Origin: Rhodospirillales bacterium
GTDB taxonomy: Bacteria > Pseudomonadota > Alphaproteobacteria > Rhodospirillales > JAPHTL01
Assembly (NCBI GenBank): GCA_026193355.1
Contig: JAPHTL010000053.1
Location: 1 to 31,944, forward strand
Direction: 5' to 3'
DNA: 31,944 nucleotides
Below the pieces are notes generated by a model that saw only the letters and a program-made list of their open reading frames with translations, had not been told where the DNA came from and searched no databases. The position numbers were made by a program, and so were the translations under genes. Positions 23,880 to 31,744 of the stretch are shown piece after piece. The first letter of the stretch is position 1; every line of letters begins with the position of its first letter.

Positions 23880-25073
23880 CTAGGTTCGCGTGTCCGCCGG
23901 CGTATCCCCGGCGGCGGGGGCGGTTTCGTCCGGCGGCGCGGACAACACATCTGTCCATCGTATCGGCGGAAGCTTGGCGAGGGGAACGGGGCCTGCAAAG
24001 ACAGAGCGTTCCTGAATCGTTATTGGCAAACTGATGGTTCGCGCCCCCCCGTCTTCGCCCTTGCGGCTCATGGCGCCCAGAACCAGCTTGGCCATCGTTG
24101 CTTCCCTCGACCGGATGATGCCGCGATCACGCAGGGCGTCGATGGCCTGAAAGAAACCCTGAAACCGCCCGGTGAAGGCGGCAATCGGTTGCAGCTTGGC
24201 GTCCAGCGCGACCGTGCCGCTTGCGGAAATGTAGAGGGGGTCGTAGGACAGGGAGACGCTATCAACCTCGATCGTTCCGCCATCGTCCCGCCATAGCGCC
24301 AGCCCGCCCGGTGTGAGCGGAAGACGAAAAACCCCCATCACGCGGGCTTCGATGGAGCCATTACGAATGGCGCCGCCCAGAGGAAGACCGATATCCGGCG
24401 GCAGTTGGATGTTCGATCCGTTGATGCTGAGGTGACCACTTACGGCTTCAGGCCCACTTCCCTGCGGCTCCAGAAGGGCGGCCCTGATTTCCAGCTCGCC
24501 CGCGGTCAGCTCCGCGCCGTCGCCCTGTCGTTTGAAGTCGATGCCTTCGCCCCGAATCGTAACATCATGGGGGTATGACGCGTCGTCGTAATCCAGATCG
24601 AATTGAAGGAAGTCGGAGTTGCCGATGAAACGTTCGGTTTGGTCGCCGCGCTTCATGTCGAGTATCTGTTCGCCACGCGGTTCGAAGCGGTAACGCCCGG
24701 AATCAAAGGGGGCGACGTCAATGACAATCGCCTTGGCGCGCCACAGCCAGCTTGTTTGGCGCGTAACGCCGCCCAGCAGGGTATTTTCAAGATTGACCCG
24801 GAGCGCGAAGGGAAACCCGCTCAGCTCAAGGCGCGAATATTCAGCGGCGCGGCCGTCTGCGGCCATCTGGTGGAACCACGAAATGACCTCATCGTGGGTT
24901 TTCATGGCCAGATAAAACCATGTCCCAACGTATCCGATGCAAATGAGGGCAATGGCGATTAGTGACGCAAGCGCGAGGCGGACCGGGCGCTTGCCGGCAT
25001 CGACAGCCCGCGGCGCGCGTTTCGGGCGCTTGGAAACGAGTTCCCCAACTCGCTTTAGGCTCGGCCTGCGCAT
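23880..25073 (-). CDS. DUF2125 protein, membrane-anchored
   Basis: This 397-residue protein of the alphaproteobacterial DUF2125 family has unknown function. A basic cytoplasmic N-terminus (1-31) is followed by one membrane helix (about 32-55, LASLIAIALICIGYVGTWFYLA) and a large periplasmic part rich in beta-strand repeats. It includes the family segment SRLELSGFPFALRVNLENTLLG near residue 80. AGGAG lies nine bases before the ATG. It is convergent with tyrC and divergent from chaC across 121 bases. A role in envelope lipid handling has been guessed for similar folds, but nothing here proves it. Confidence 0.88.
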   Translation of the reverse strand: MRRPSLKRVGELVSKRPKRAPRAVDAGKRPVRLALASLIAIALICIGYVGTWFYLAMKTHDEVISWFHQMAADGRAAEYSRLELSGFPFALRVNLENTLLGGVTRQTSWLWRAKAIVIDVAPFDSGRYRFEPRGEQILDMKRGDQTERFIGNSDFLQFDLDYDDASYPHDVTIRGEGIDFKRQGDGAELTAGELEIRAALLEPQGSGPEAVSGHLSINGSNIQLPPDIGLPLGGAIRNGSIEARVMGVFRLPLTPGGLALWRDDGGTIEVDSVSLSYDPLYISASGTVALDAKLQPIAAFTGRFQGFFQAIDALRDRGIIRSREATMAKLVLGAMSRKGEDGGARTISLPITIQERSVFAGPVPLAKLPPIRWTDVLSAPPDETAPAAGDTPADTRT

Positions 25074-25194
25074 AAAATGGGCTCCTGCAATTCGTGGTGG
25101 GCCGCCGTCAGGCGTTCCAGCCGCACTATAGGGGCTTGAACCTTTTGTTCAAAGTGGCCAAACAGACAGCACCGAGTGGAGTGACAAGCGATTT

Positions 25195-25746
25195 ATGACC
25201 TGTGGAAGCGAAGAAAATATCTGGGTGTTCGGCTACGGCTCGTTGATGTGGCGACCGGGCTTTGATCATGAGGGGATGGTTTCGGGGCGGGTCTACGGAT
25301 ACCACCGCGCCCTTTGCATCCAGTCGATCATGTATCGGGGAACAAAAGAAAATCCTGGGCTTGTGGTGGGACTCGATAACGGCGGGTCATGCCGGGGGCG
25401 CGCGATCAAGGTGCCGCGCGGGGCGGAGGAAGCGGTCTTCGCCTATCTGGATGAACGCGAGAAGATCAACGACGTCTATTGCTCGAAATGGGTGCCGGTG
25501 GCGTTGGACGACGGGCGCAGGGTCAAGGCCTATACCTTCGTCGCCAACCGCACGAGCCCCCATTACAAAGGGAAGCTGTCGGACGACGAGGTTATACGGC
25601 TGGTGCTCAACGGCGTTGGCCGGGAAGGCCGTGCGCTCGACTACCTGCGCAATACCGTTTCCCACCTTGACGATCTGGGGATCAGGGAAGGCCGCCTGCA
25701 CGGGCTGCTGATGCGGGCGGAAAGGATCGATCAGAACAGGGACTGA
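25195..25746 (+). CDS. chaC: ChaC-type glutathione-specific gamma-glutamylcyclotransferase
   Basis: This 183-residue enzyme splits glutathione to 5-oxoproline and Cys-Gly in the cytoplasm. The family substrate loop VFGYGSLMW is at residues 11-19. The catalytic glutamate lies in AYLDERE (E87 or E89), with VVGL and VRxxKAYTFVAN segments around it. Length is that of ChaC2-like proteins. It stands alone in a 121-base promoter gap from DUF2125 and is convergent with nrdJ. Together with gloB and GST, it gives the window three glutathione-related genes, although at separate sites. Confidence 0.92.
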   Translation: MTCGSEENIWVFGYGSLMWRPGFDHEGMVSGRVYGYHRALCIQSIMYRGTKENPGLVVGLDNGGSCRGRAIKVPRGAEEAVFAYLDEREKINDVYCSKWVPVALDDGRRVKAYTFVANRTSPHYKGKLSDDEVIRLVLNGVGREGRALDYLRNTVSHLDDLGIREGRLHGLLMRAERIDQNRD

Positions 25747-25761
25747 AACACCGTCAACCGT

Positions 25762-28143
25762 TCAGCCACATTTCGAATGGCCGCAACTGGTGCAGGTATC
25801 GCAGCCTTCCTGACGGATCAAGGCCCGCATCTGGCATTTGGGGCAGCGCCGTATCCGCGGGTCGTGCGGTGGCGCTTCGTTGTCATCGCCTTCCGCTTTC
25901 GAAAAGTCGGGCGTTGGAAGATTGACGACAAGGGCGTTGCTTTCAGGAAGGCTTTCCGACAGGTCACCGGGCGCCTTCAGCAGGCCGATGATGACCATAT
26001 GACGTTCGATGACGTCGCCGATGGCCGCCAGAAGCGACGGCACGTAACGCCCGCCCATCCAATGCCCGCCACGCGGGTCGAAGACCGCCTTCAGTTCCTC
26101 GACAACGAACGAAACGTCGCCGCCGCGACGGAAAACGGCGGATATCATGCGGGTCAGCGCCACCGTCCAGGCGTAGTGCTCCATGTCCTTGGAATTGATG
26201 AACACCTCGAACGGCCGCCTGCGCCCCTGATCGTCGATAACGTCATTCAGGGTGATATAGATGGCATGATCCGATTCCGGCCAGCGAACCTTGTAGGTCG
26301 CGCCGGGCAGGGCCTCGGGCCGGTCAAGGGGCTGGAACATGCGGTGCACCTTGGCCCCGTCGTCCGTTGTATCCTTGGCGCGAATATCGGTCTTTTTCGG
26401 CATTTCCAGCGGCAGCTCCGCCTGCCCGCCCGAAGTTTTTGCCGGCTCCTTCTTGACCGTAAGGACCGCGCCTGTGATGTCGTTGGGGCGATACGTCGTG
26501 CACCCCTTGCAGCCCATCTCGTAGGCCTGCATGTAGATATCCCTGAAGGCTTCGAAGCTTATTGATTCCGGGCAGTTGATGGTTTTTGAAATGGAACTGT
26601 CGACGTATTCCTGCATCTTGGCCTGCATGACCAGATGGTCGTGCGGCGACAGCGACTGGGCGTCGACAAAGGATTCGGGAAGCGGCGCATCCGCGCCCCT
26701 CAGCTTGCGGAAAACACGAACGGCATAATCCGTGACCTCTTCCTCGCGCCGGGAGCCGTCGGGCAGCATGACGTTGCGCGTATAGGCGAAGCTGAAGACC
26801 GGTTCGAGGCCGGAGGAAACATTGTCTGCGAAAAGCGAGATGGTTCCTGTCGGCGCGATGGAAATCAGGTGTGAATTGCGCATGCCGTTCTGCGCGATGG
26901 CGCTGCGCACATCATCGTCGAGGGTGCGGATGAACGCGCCGTTCAGATAAGCTTCGGCGTCAAACAGGGGGAATGCGCCTTTTTCCTTCGCCAGTTCTGT
27001 TGATGCCAGATAGGCGGCGCGACGAATCATCGCCATCCATCGGTCGGTCAGTTCCAGCGCTTGCGGGCTGCCGTAACGCGCGCCGCACATGATCAGGGCA
27101 TCGGCCAGTCCCGTCACGCCCAGGCCGATTCGCCGCTTGGAGCGCGCCTCGTTTTCATGCACCGCCAGCGGGTAGTTCGATGTTTCGATCACGTTGTCCA
27201 TCATGCGAACGGCCGTCGCAACCAGATCGGCCAGCGCCGTATCGTCGATTGCGGCATCATCGCTGAACGGATTGTCCACCATTTTGGCGAGGTTGACCGA
27301 ACCCAGAAGGCAGGTGCCGTAGGGCGGCAGGGGTTGTTCGCCGCATGGATTGGTCGCGTGGATGGTTTCGCAGTAGTTCAGGTTGTTCAACCGGTTGATG
27401 CGGTCGATGAAAATGACGCCCGGTTCGGCGTAGGCATAGGTCGCGTGGGTAATCTTGTCCCAAAGCGCCCGCGCCTTGATGCTGCCGTAGGTCATGCCTT
27501 CGAAGGTCAGTTCCCAATCCCCGTCGTCCTTCACCGCTTCCATGAAGGCATCGGTGACGAGAACCGAAAGGTTGAACATGCGCAGCCGCCCGGGTTCCTG
27601 CTTGGCGTCTATGAAAGCTTCGATGTCGGGATGGTCGCACCGCATGGTCGCCATCATCGCGCCACGGCGTGAACCGGCGCTCATGATGGTGCGGCACATG
27701 GCGTCCCAGACATCCATGAAACTGAGCGGCCCTGACGCATCCGCGCCGACCCCATGCACCCGCGCGCCCTTGGGACGCAGGGAAGAAAAATCGTATCCGA
27801 TGCCGCCGCCCTGCTGCATGGTCAGGGCCGCTTCCTTCAGGCCATCAAAGATGCCGGCCATGTCGTCGGGGATATCCCCCATGACGAAACAGTTGAACAG
27901 GGTCACCTTGCGTGTTGCACCCGCACCCGCGACGATGCGCCCGGCGGGAAGAAAGCGGAAATCCTGCATCGCGTCGAAAAACCGCTGCTCCCACAGGGCG
28001 GGGTCACGTTCAGGCATGGACAGGGCGCGCGCGACCCGGCGGAAGGTGTCGGCGACGGTTTTGTCCACAGGCTCGCCGTCGGCGTCCTTCAGGCGGTATT
28101 TCATGTCCCAGATTTGCTGGGAAATGGATGCGATCTGACTCAA
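25762..28143 (-). CDS. nrdJ: Adenosylcobalamin-dependent (class II) ribonucleotide reductase
   Basis: This 793-residue one-gene reductase makes deoxyribonucleotides with a B12-derived radical, with or without oxygen. The N-terminal domain starts ISQQIWDMKYRLKDADG. C85 in LFNCFVM and the finger-loop C267 in NPCGEQPLPPYGTCLLGSVNL are active-site cysteines. IAPTGTISLFADNVSSGLEP follows. The C-terminus has a TSCPD-type region and a zinc ribbon (CPKC ... CDTCTSCGHSKCG) thought to reload the active-site thiols. The frame stays open to 28239, but family similarity begins at residue 1 of the TTG start at 28143, which has GGAG seven bases upstream; I chose it. It is convergent with chaC by 15 bases. 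Confidence 0.95.
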   Translation of the reverse strand: MSQIASISQQIWDMKYRLKDADGEPVDKTVADTFRRVARALSMPERDPALWEQRFFDAMQDFRFLPAGRIVAGAGATRKVTLFNCFVMGDIPDDMAGIFDGLKEAALTMQQGGGIGYDFSSLRPKGARVHGVGADASGPLSFMDVWDAMCRTIMSAGSRRGAMMATMRCDHPDIEAFIDAKQEPGRLRMFNLSVLVTDAFMEAVKDDGDWELTFEGMTYGSIKARALWDKITHATYAYAEPGVIFIDRINRLNNLNYCETIHATNPCGEQPLPPYGTCLLGSVNLAKMVDNPFSDDAAIDDTALADLVATAVRMMDNVIETSNYPLAVHENEARSKRRIGLGVTGLADALIMCGARYGSPQALELTDRWMAMIRRAAYLASTELAKEKGAFPLFDAEAYLNGAFIRTLDDDVRSAIAQNGMRNSHLISIAPTGTISLFADNVSSGLEPVFSFAYTRNVMLPDGSRREEEVTDYAVRVFRKLRGADAPLPESFVDAQSLSPHDHLVMQAKMQEYVDSSISKTINCPESISFEAFRDIYMQAYEMGCKGCTTYRPNDITGAVLTVKKEPAKTSGGQAELPLEMPKKTDIRAKDTTDDGAKVHRMFQPLDRPEALPGATYKVRWPESDHAIYITLNDVIDDQGRRRPFEVFINSKDMEHYAWTVALTRMISAVFRRGGDVSFVVEELKAVFDPRGGHWMGGRYVPSLLAAIGDVIERHMVIIGLLKAPGDLSESLPESNALVVNLPTPDFSKAEGDDNEAPPHDPRIRRCPKCQMRALIRQEGCDTCTSCGHSKCG

Positions 28144-28227
28144 ATGCAGGCTCCGCGTGAAAATGTTCTGCCGGTTCGCAGGCCGCCGCCATCTCCACGC
28201 ACGGGAAGGGGGAAACGGCAGAAAAAG

Positions 28228-28241
28228 CCGTGAAATCACGG
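28228..28241. promoter_or_regulatory. CCGTGA-N2-TCACGG repeat, copy 1 (nrdJ leader)
   Basis: CCGTGA-AA-TCACGG is a perfect inverted repeat. On the nrdJ strand it reads CCGTG-ATTT-CACGG followed by GCTTTTT (to 28222), which is the form of a small intrinsic terminator. It may be an operator at about +18 to +31 or an attenuator hairpin in the nrdJ leader. Confidence 0.6.
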
Positions 28242-28259
28242 AATTGGAAGGGGCCTACG

Positions 28260-28273
28260 CCGTGATTTTACGG
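28260..28273. promoter_or_regulatory. CCGTGA-N2-TTACGG repeat, copy 2 (nrdJ promoter)
   Basis: CCGTGA-TT-TTACGG differs from copy 1 by one arm base and lies 32 bases away. It covers the predicted nrdJ -10 box. Its AAATCACGG half (minus strand) can also pair with CCGTGATTT of copy 1 over nine bases, which would open the terminator-like hairpin. Confidence 0.6.
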
Positions 28274-28294
28274 CTTGAGGCCCGAAGGGGTCAA
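28265..28294 (-). promoter_or_regulatory. Probable nrdJ promoter
   Basis: On the minus strand, TTGACC (28294-28289), an 18-base spacer and TAAAAT (28270-28265) form a good sigma70 match. It would start transcription near 28258, giving a leader of about 115 bases before the TTG start. Confidence 0.6.
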
Positions 28295-28299
28295 TAAAA

Positions 28300-28467
28300 T
28301 GTTCTCCTTATGTTTCCACATACTTTTCCCCAGGGGAAAGATAATACGTGATGAGGAACCGGGCGGGTTCCAGCGGTCCGGTGAAGATTGTCCACAGATT
28401 GAACAGGAAATGTGTGGGGAATAAGGGGTGAAACCCCACAAGTTTATCCACAGATAAATTAAGCCGA
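28300..28467. other. Gene-free, palindrome-rich stretch with DnaA-box-like sites
   Basis: Between the nrdJ promoter and the plsC stop there is no gene. TTATCCACA at 28444-28452 is a perfect DnaA box; TTGTCCACA at 28388-28396 has one mismatch, and GTTTCCACA at 28312-28320 has two. Inverted repeats include TTTCCCC-A-GGGGAAA (28325-28339), GGAACC-N5-GGTTCC (28355-28371), TGTGGGG with CCCCACA (28413-28419 and 28434-28440) and TTTATC-CACA-GATAAA (28443-28458). DnaA control of nrdJ is the simplest reading. Confidence 0.55.
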
Positions 28468-29247
28468 TCAGCCCCCCTGCGGGCCACCGGATTCCGCACG
28501 AATCCCACCCCCGGCGCCATTGATGCCCAATGACTGCTCGGCTTCCTTCCGAAGCCGTTCCGAGGCTTCTTCGATGCCGGATTGAAGCTGCTTCATGAAG
28601 TCCTTGCGAGGAAGATCGGCGGGCATGGCGGGCATGAATTCAATGACAATGGTGCCGGGCCGCGTCAGGAAGAAATCCCGCCCCCAGTAAATACCAGAGT
28701 TGAGCGCCACGGGTACGACGGGAAAGCCTTCGATACGCGCCAGGGCGGCGACACCGGGATGGTAGGGGGCCGTAGAGCCGGGGGCAGTCCGCGTTCCTTC
28801 GGGGAAAATGATGACGGTCTGTCCCCCCGCCAGGGTTGATTCCGCCTTCTGCGCCATGGAGCGCAGGACGCTGGCCCCACCCTTCCGGTTGACGACGATG
28901 GCGTTGACCTTTCGCGCATATGCGCCCCAAAGGGGTATCCGCGTCAGTTCCTCCTTGAGGACATAGGCGGGTCCCTCGACAAGCAGGAAGAAAATCGCCG
29001 TTTCCCACGTGGATTCATGCTTGCAGGCATAAATCGCCGCGCCCGGCGGAATGTTTTCGCGGCCGCGGACTTCATAGCGAATGCCGACAATGAATCGGAG
29101 AAGAACCAGCATGCCCCTCGCCCAGATCTTCAACCCGTTGTGAAAGACACGACGCGGGAGCGGCAGCAGCACCCATAGCGAAAGGATGCACATTGCCGTC
29201 CATATGATGAAGGCGACGTTGAACAGTGCCGAGCGCAAGGCAGTCAT
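28468..29247 (-). CDS. plsC: 1-acyl-sn-glycerol-3-phosphate acyltransferase
   Basis: This 259-residue membrane-bound acyltransferase makes phosphatidic acid from lysophosphatidic acid. A hydrophobic N-terminal helix (about 5-33) is followed by the acyltransferase motif CKHESTWET (HX4E, the alphaproteobacterial variant of HX4D). FPEGTRTAPG binds the phosphate, and VPVALNSGIYWG follows. The C-terminus is a charged helix and a Gly-rich tail. The start ATG at 29247 overlaps the stop of the upstream DUF218 gene by four bases (ATGA), so translation is coupled. A longer in-frame start at 29370 would lie within that gene and is unlikely. Confidence 0.92.
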   Translation of the reverse strand: MTALRSALFNVAFIIWTAMCILSLWVLLPLPRRVFHNGLKIWARGMLVLLRFIVGIRYEVRGRENIPPGAAIYACKHESTWETAIFFLLVEGPAYVLKEELTRIPLWGAYARKVNAIVVNRKGGASVLRSMAQKAESTLAGGQTVIIFPEGTRTAPGSTAPYHPGVAALARIEGFPVVPVALNSGIYWGRDFFLTRPGTIVIEFMPAMPADLPRKDFMKQLQSGIEEASERLRKEAEQSLGINGAGGGIRAESGGPQGG

Positions 29248-29900
29248 CGGGGGGAGGCGTCCTTCTCTTCTTCTGTGTCGATGGGGGTCACCCAATGGCG
29301 AATCCGCGCCAGAACGTACTTGTTGTATTCGGATATGACCAGTCTTGCCGTGCCCGGCCAGGCCCACCATTGTTCATGCTTCACGTTTGAGGGAAATACC
29401 GGATGCGGCACGACGACGATTCCCGGCAATGCCCGCCGGAATTCAAGCAGGCTGCGCGGCATGTGATAGCTGGCAGTCACAAGCCGCAGGGATTTGTACC
29501 CGCGCTTTTTGATCCACCCTGCCGTTTCCGTTGCGTTTCCGGTGGTGTCGTCGGCGCGGTGCCCCAGTTCGACGCAGCATTCCAGTTCGCCCGCCGTTCC
29601 CCGCGACAGGCGAAGAAGTTCCTCCACCTCAACACCATGATAGACGCCGGAGACGAAAAGCTTTTCCGCCATTGCTTCCGACAACAGGGAAAACCCTTCT
29701 GAAAGTCGTTCACTTCCCCCGGTCAGGACGACAATTGCATCGGTGCGGGTTTCCGTGTCGGCCACTTTTTTGGGGATCATCTGGGCGAAAACAAAAAGCC
29801 CGGCAAGCCAGACGCCCGCAACCAGAAAACCGACGAGGACGGCCTTCAAAACACCCCGCAGGCTGAGCGCCCTGTCGCGGGAAGATCGGGACGCAATCAT
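29244..29900 (-). CDS. YdcF/DUF218 family protein
   Basis: This 218-residue protein has a basic start, one membrane helix (about 16-40, VLKAVLVGFLVAGVWLAGLFVFA) and a DUF218 Rossmann-like domain outside the membrane. Family landmarks are DAIVVLTGGSERLSEGFSLL, FVSGVYHG and LVTASYHMPRSLLEFRRALP. Some relatives act in cell-envelope polysaccharide assembly; the reaction is unknown. GGAGG is well spaced from the ATG at 29900, and a longer frame to 30005 would overlap ftsX. It lies 20 bases after ftsX and overlaps plsC, so ftsE-ftsX-DUF218-plsC looks like one envelope operon. Confidence 0.88.
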   Translation of the reverse strand: MIASRSSRDRALSLRGVLKAVLVGFLVAGVWLAGLFVFAQMIPKKVADTETRTDAIVVLTGGSERLSEGFSLLSEAMAEKLFVSGVYHGVEVEELLRLSRGTAGELECCVELGHRADDTTGNATETAGWIKKRGYKSLRLVTASYHMPRSLLEFRRALPGIVVVPHPVFPSNVKHEQWWAWPGTARLVISEYNKYVLARIRHWVTPIDTEEEKDASPR

Positions 29901-29920
29901 GGTATCGCCTCCACCACGGT

Positions 29921-30802
29921 TCAGAGCATCCTGAGCAGGGCGCGCTGGACGGTCAACCGGGCGGTGATTCGCGCCGTGATGGCGGCCAGAAAAGGAAGGG
30001 CGCAAAGGATGATCCAGTGCTCCTTGCTCAGGGACACATCGGGAAGAAGGACCGTTTCCAGCCGGTCGGCAAGCAGGCCGACGGCCAGAAGGGTAGGCGC
30101 GGCGAGGGCAAGGCCGATGAACCCGCCCTTGAGGCCAAGCAACATGGCGTGGCGGCCAAACTGCCGCGCGATGTAGCTGTCCTGTGCGCCGATCAGGTGC
30201 AGGACCTCGATCACCCTGCGGTGAACGGCCAGTCCGGCGCGGGTGGCGAAGATCACGGTAGCGATGGTCACGGCGGCGATAAGGGTAACGACGGCGGCGG
30301 CCAGAAGCTGAACCGAACGGGTCAGTTCGATCAGGCGTTGCAGCCAGACCCCGTGGTCATCGACCGAAGCCCCCGGCGCGCGCGCGCTGAGCTTTTCACG
30401 CAACGCCGTGATATCGACGGCGCTTTCGCTTTCCACATCGACATCGATCAGGTGGGGCAATGGCAGGTCGCCGACGGCCCCGGCATTTCCCAGCCAGGGC
30501 TCCAGCAGTTTCACCACATCGTCCCTTTCGACAATTCTTGCATGAGTGACGCCCGCAGTATCCAGAACGTCTGCAAGAATGGCCTGCACACGGGTGCGGT
30601 CGGCGTCGCCATCGGCCTCGGGTGGAATCTGGACCGTCAGCGTATGCGTGATACCCGCTTCCCATCGTCCGATCATTTCATCGAGCGTCATGGCTCCTGC
30701 CACCGCCAGCACGGCCAGGTAAACCATGAAGGCGACCAGCCAGGGCAGAAACCGGGTTGTCGGGTCGCGTTGCAGCGGCAGGTCGGAACGCTTGCCCAGC
30801 AT
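29921..30802 (-). CDS. ftsX: Cell division protein FtsX
   Basis: This 293-residue inner-membrane partner of FtsE activates cell-wall hydrolases at the division site in relatives. It has a first membrane helix at about 20-40 (WLVAFMVYLAVLAVAGAMTL). A periplasmic loop covers about 41-160, and three helices cover about 165-285, the FtsX topology. LIGAQDSYIARQFGRHAMLLGLKGGFIG is a family signature. Its ATG directly follows the ftsE stop (TAGATG), so the two are translationally coupled. The start is set by this junction. Confidence 0.93.
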   Translation of the reverse strand: MLGKRSDLPLQRDPTTRFLPWLVAFMVYLAVLAVAGAMTLDEMIGRWEAGITHTLTVQIPPEADGDADRTRVQAILADVLDTAGVTHARIVERDDVVKLLEPWLGNAGAVGDLPLPHLIDVDVESESAVDITALREKLSARAPGASVDDHGVWLQRLIELTRSVQLLAAAVVTLIAAVTIATVIFATRAGLAVHRRVIEVLHLIGAQDSYIARQFGRHAMLLGLKGGFIGLALAAPTLLAVGLLADRLETVLLPDVSLSKEHWIILCALPFLAAITARITARLTVQRALLRML

Positions 30803-31519
30803 CTAGCCATCCTCCGCCGGGGACAGGGGCGCGCCCGAATCCGAGGGTACGATCAGCCGCCCGTTTTCAAGCCGCAGGCAGGGATGGCCAAGGCGCTCGA
30901 CAAGGGCCATGTTGTGGGTGGCGATGATGATGGTCGTCCCCAGCTTGTTGAGTTCCTCGTAGAGGTGCATGAGGCGAAGGGCCATTCGGTCATCGACATT
31001 GCCTGTCGGTTCATCGGCGAGGATAAGGCGCGGTTGCGATATAACGGCGCGCGCGATGGCGACCCTTTGTTGCTGCCCACCCGAAAGCGTCGGCGGGCGG
31101 GCATCCATGTGATCCTTCAATTCCACCCAGGCAAGCAGTTCTTCGACGTGTTTGGCCACCTCGCTTTCCCTCGCGCGGGCGACGCGCAGCGGAAGGGCGA
31201 CATTGTCGAAGGCGCTCAGGTGGTCGAGAAGGCTGAAATCCTGAAAAACGACGCCGATCATGCGGCGAAGGAACGGCAATTCGTCTCTTGGCGTTGTGGC
31301 GATATCGCGTCCGAAAACAGTGATCAGGCCCCTCGAAGGTCGCTGCGCCAGGTACATGAGCTTGAGCAGGGACGTTTTGCCCGCGCCGCTGGGTCCACTC
31401 AGAAAATGGAACGACCCGGCGGGAAGTTCAAAGGAAACATCCCTGAGAACCTCTGGGCCCAAGCCGTAGCGCAGGCCAACGTTCTCGAAACGCACGACGT
31501 TTTCGTCCTTGCTGTACAC
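30803..31519 (-). CDS. ftsE: Cell division ATP-binding protein FtsE
   Basis: This 238-residue ABC ATPase couples ATP hydrolysis to FtsX during division. Walker A is GPSGAGKT at residues 42-49. The signature LSGGQQQRVAIARA, Walker B RLILADEPTGN and the switch His in IIATHN are all intact. The start is GTG at 31519, preceded by AGGAGAGG. It is the first gene of the minus-strand envelope operon. A zinc-ribbon gene lies divergent across 225 bases. Confidence 0.95.
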   Translation of the reverse strand: MYSKDENVVRFENVGLRYGLGPEVLRDVSFELPAGSFHFLSGPSGAGKTSLLKLMYLAQRPSRGLITVFGRDIATTPRDELPFLRRMIGVVFQDFSLLDHLSAFDNVALPLRVARARESEVAKHVEELLAWVELKDHMDARPPTLSGGQQQRVAIARAVISQPRLILADEPTGNVDDRMALRLMHLYEELNKLGTTIIIATHNMALVERLGHPCLRLENGRLIVPSDSGAPLSPAEDG

Positions 31520-31684
31520 GCCTCTCCTCGCTGATCGCCGAAATTTTCCCGGATCGAATGGTTATCGAAAGGGGAATGGGCAAGATGACACGGACCCACC
31601 CGCAACGTCCAGTATTGCGCCATGGGCAAGGGATAACAGGTCTTGTTTGGCCATGTTTTCAGAGCCAAAGGATGCGCCCGCCGC

Positions 31685-31713
31685 TTGCGTCAATTCAGGC
31701 AAACCCCTATAAG
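31685..31713 (+). promoter_or_regulatory. Probable promoter of the zinc-ribbon gene
   Basis: TTGCGT (31685-31690), a 17-base spacer and TATAAG (31708-31713) match sigma70 spacing. Transcription would begin near 31720, about 25 bases before the ATG. Confidence 0.5.
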
Positions 31714-31744
31714 GGAAATAAGGGGAGAATTCAGGCGGTTAGCG

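Noticed and set aside
28144..28258. Cobalamin riboswitch in the nrdJ leader
   Set aside because: No B12 box-like segment is visible and the leader of about 115 bases is short for one.
28300..28467. Chromosome origin
   Set aside because: Only one perfect DnaA box, no clear AT-rich unwinding stretch and no origin-linked genes. Promoter control of nrdJ is simpler.
30017..31534. A 505-codon open frame antisense to ftsX-ftsE
   Set aside because: It lies over conserved FtsE and FtsX motifs and its composition is that of a reverse-frame shadow.
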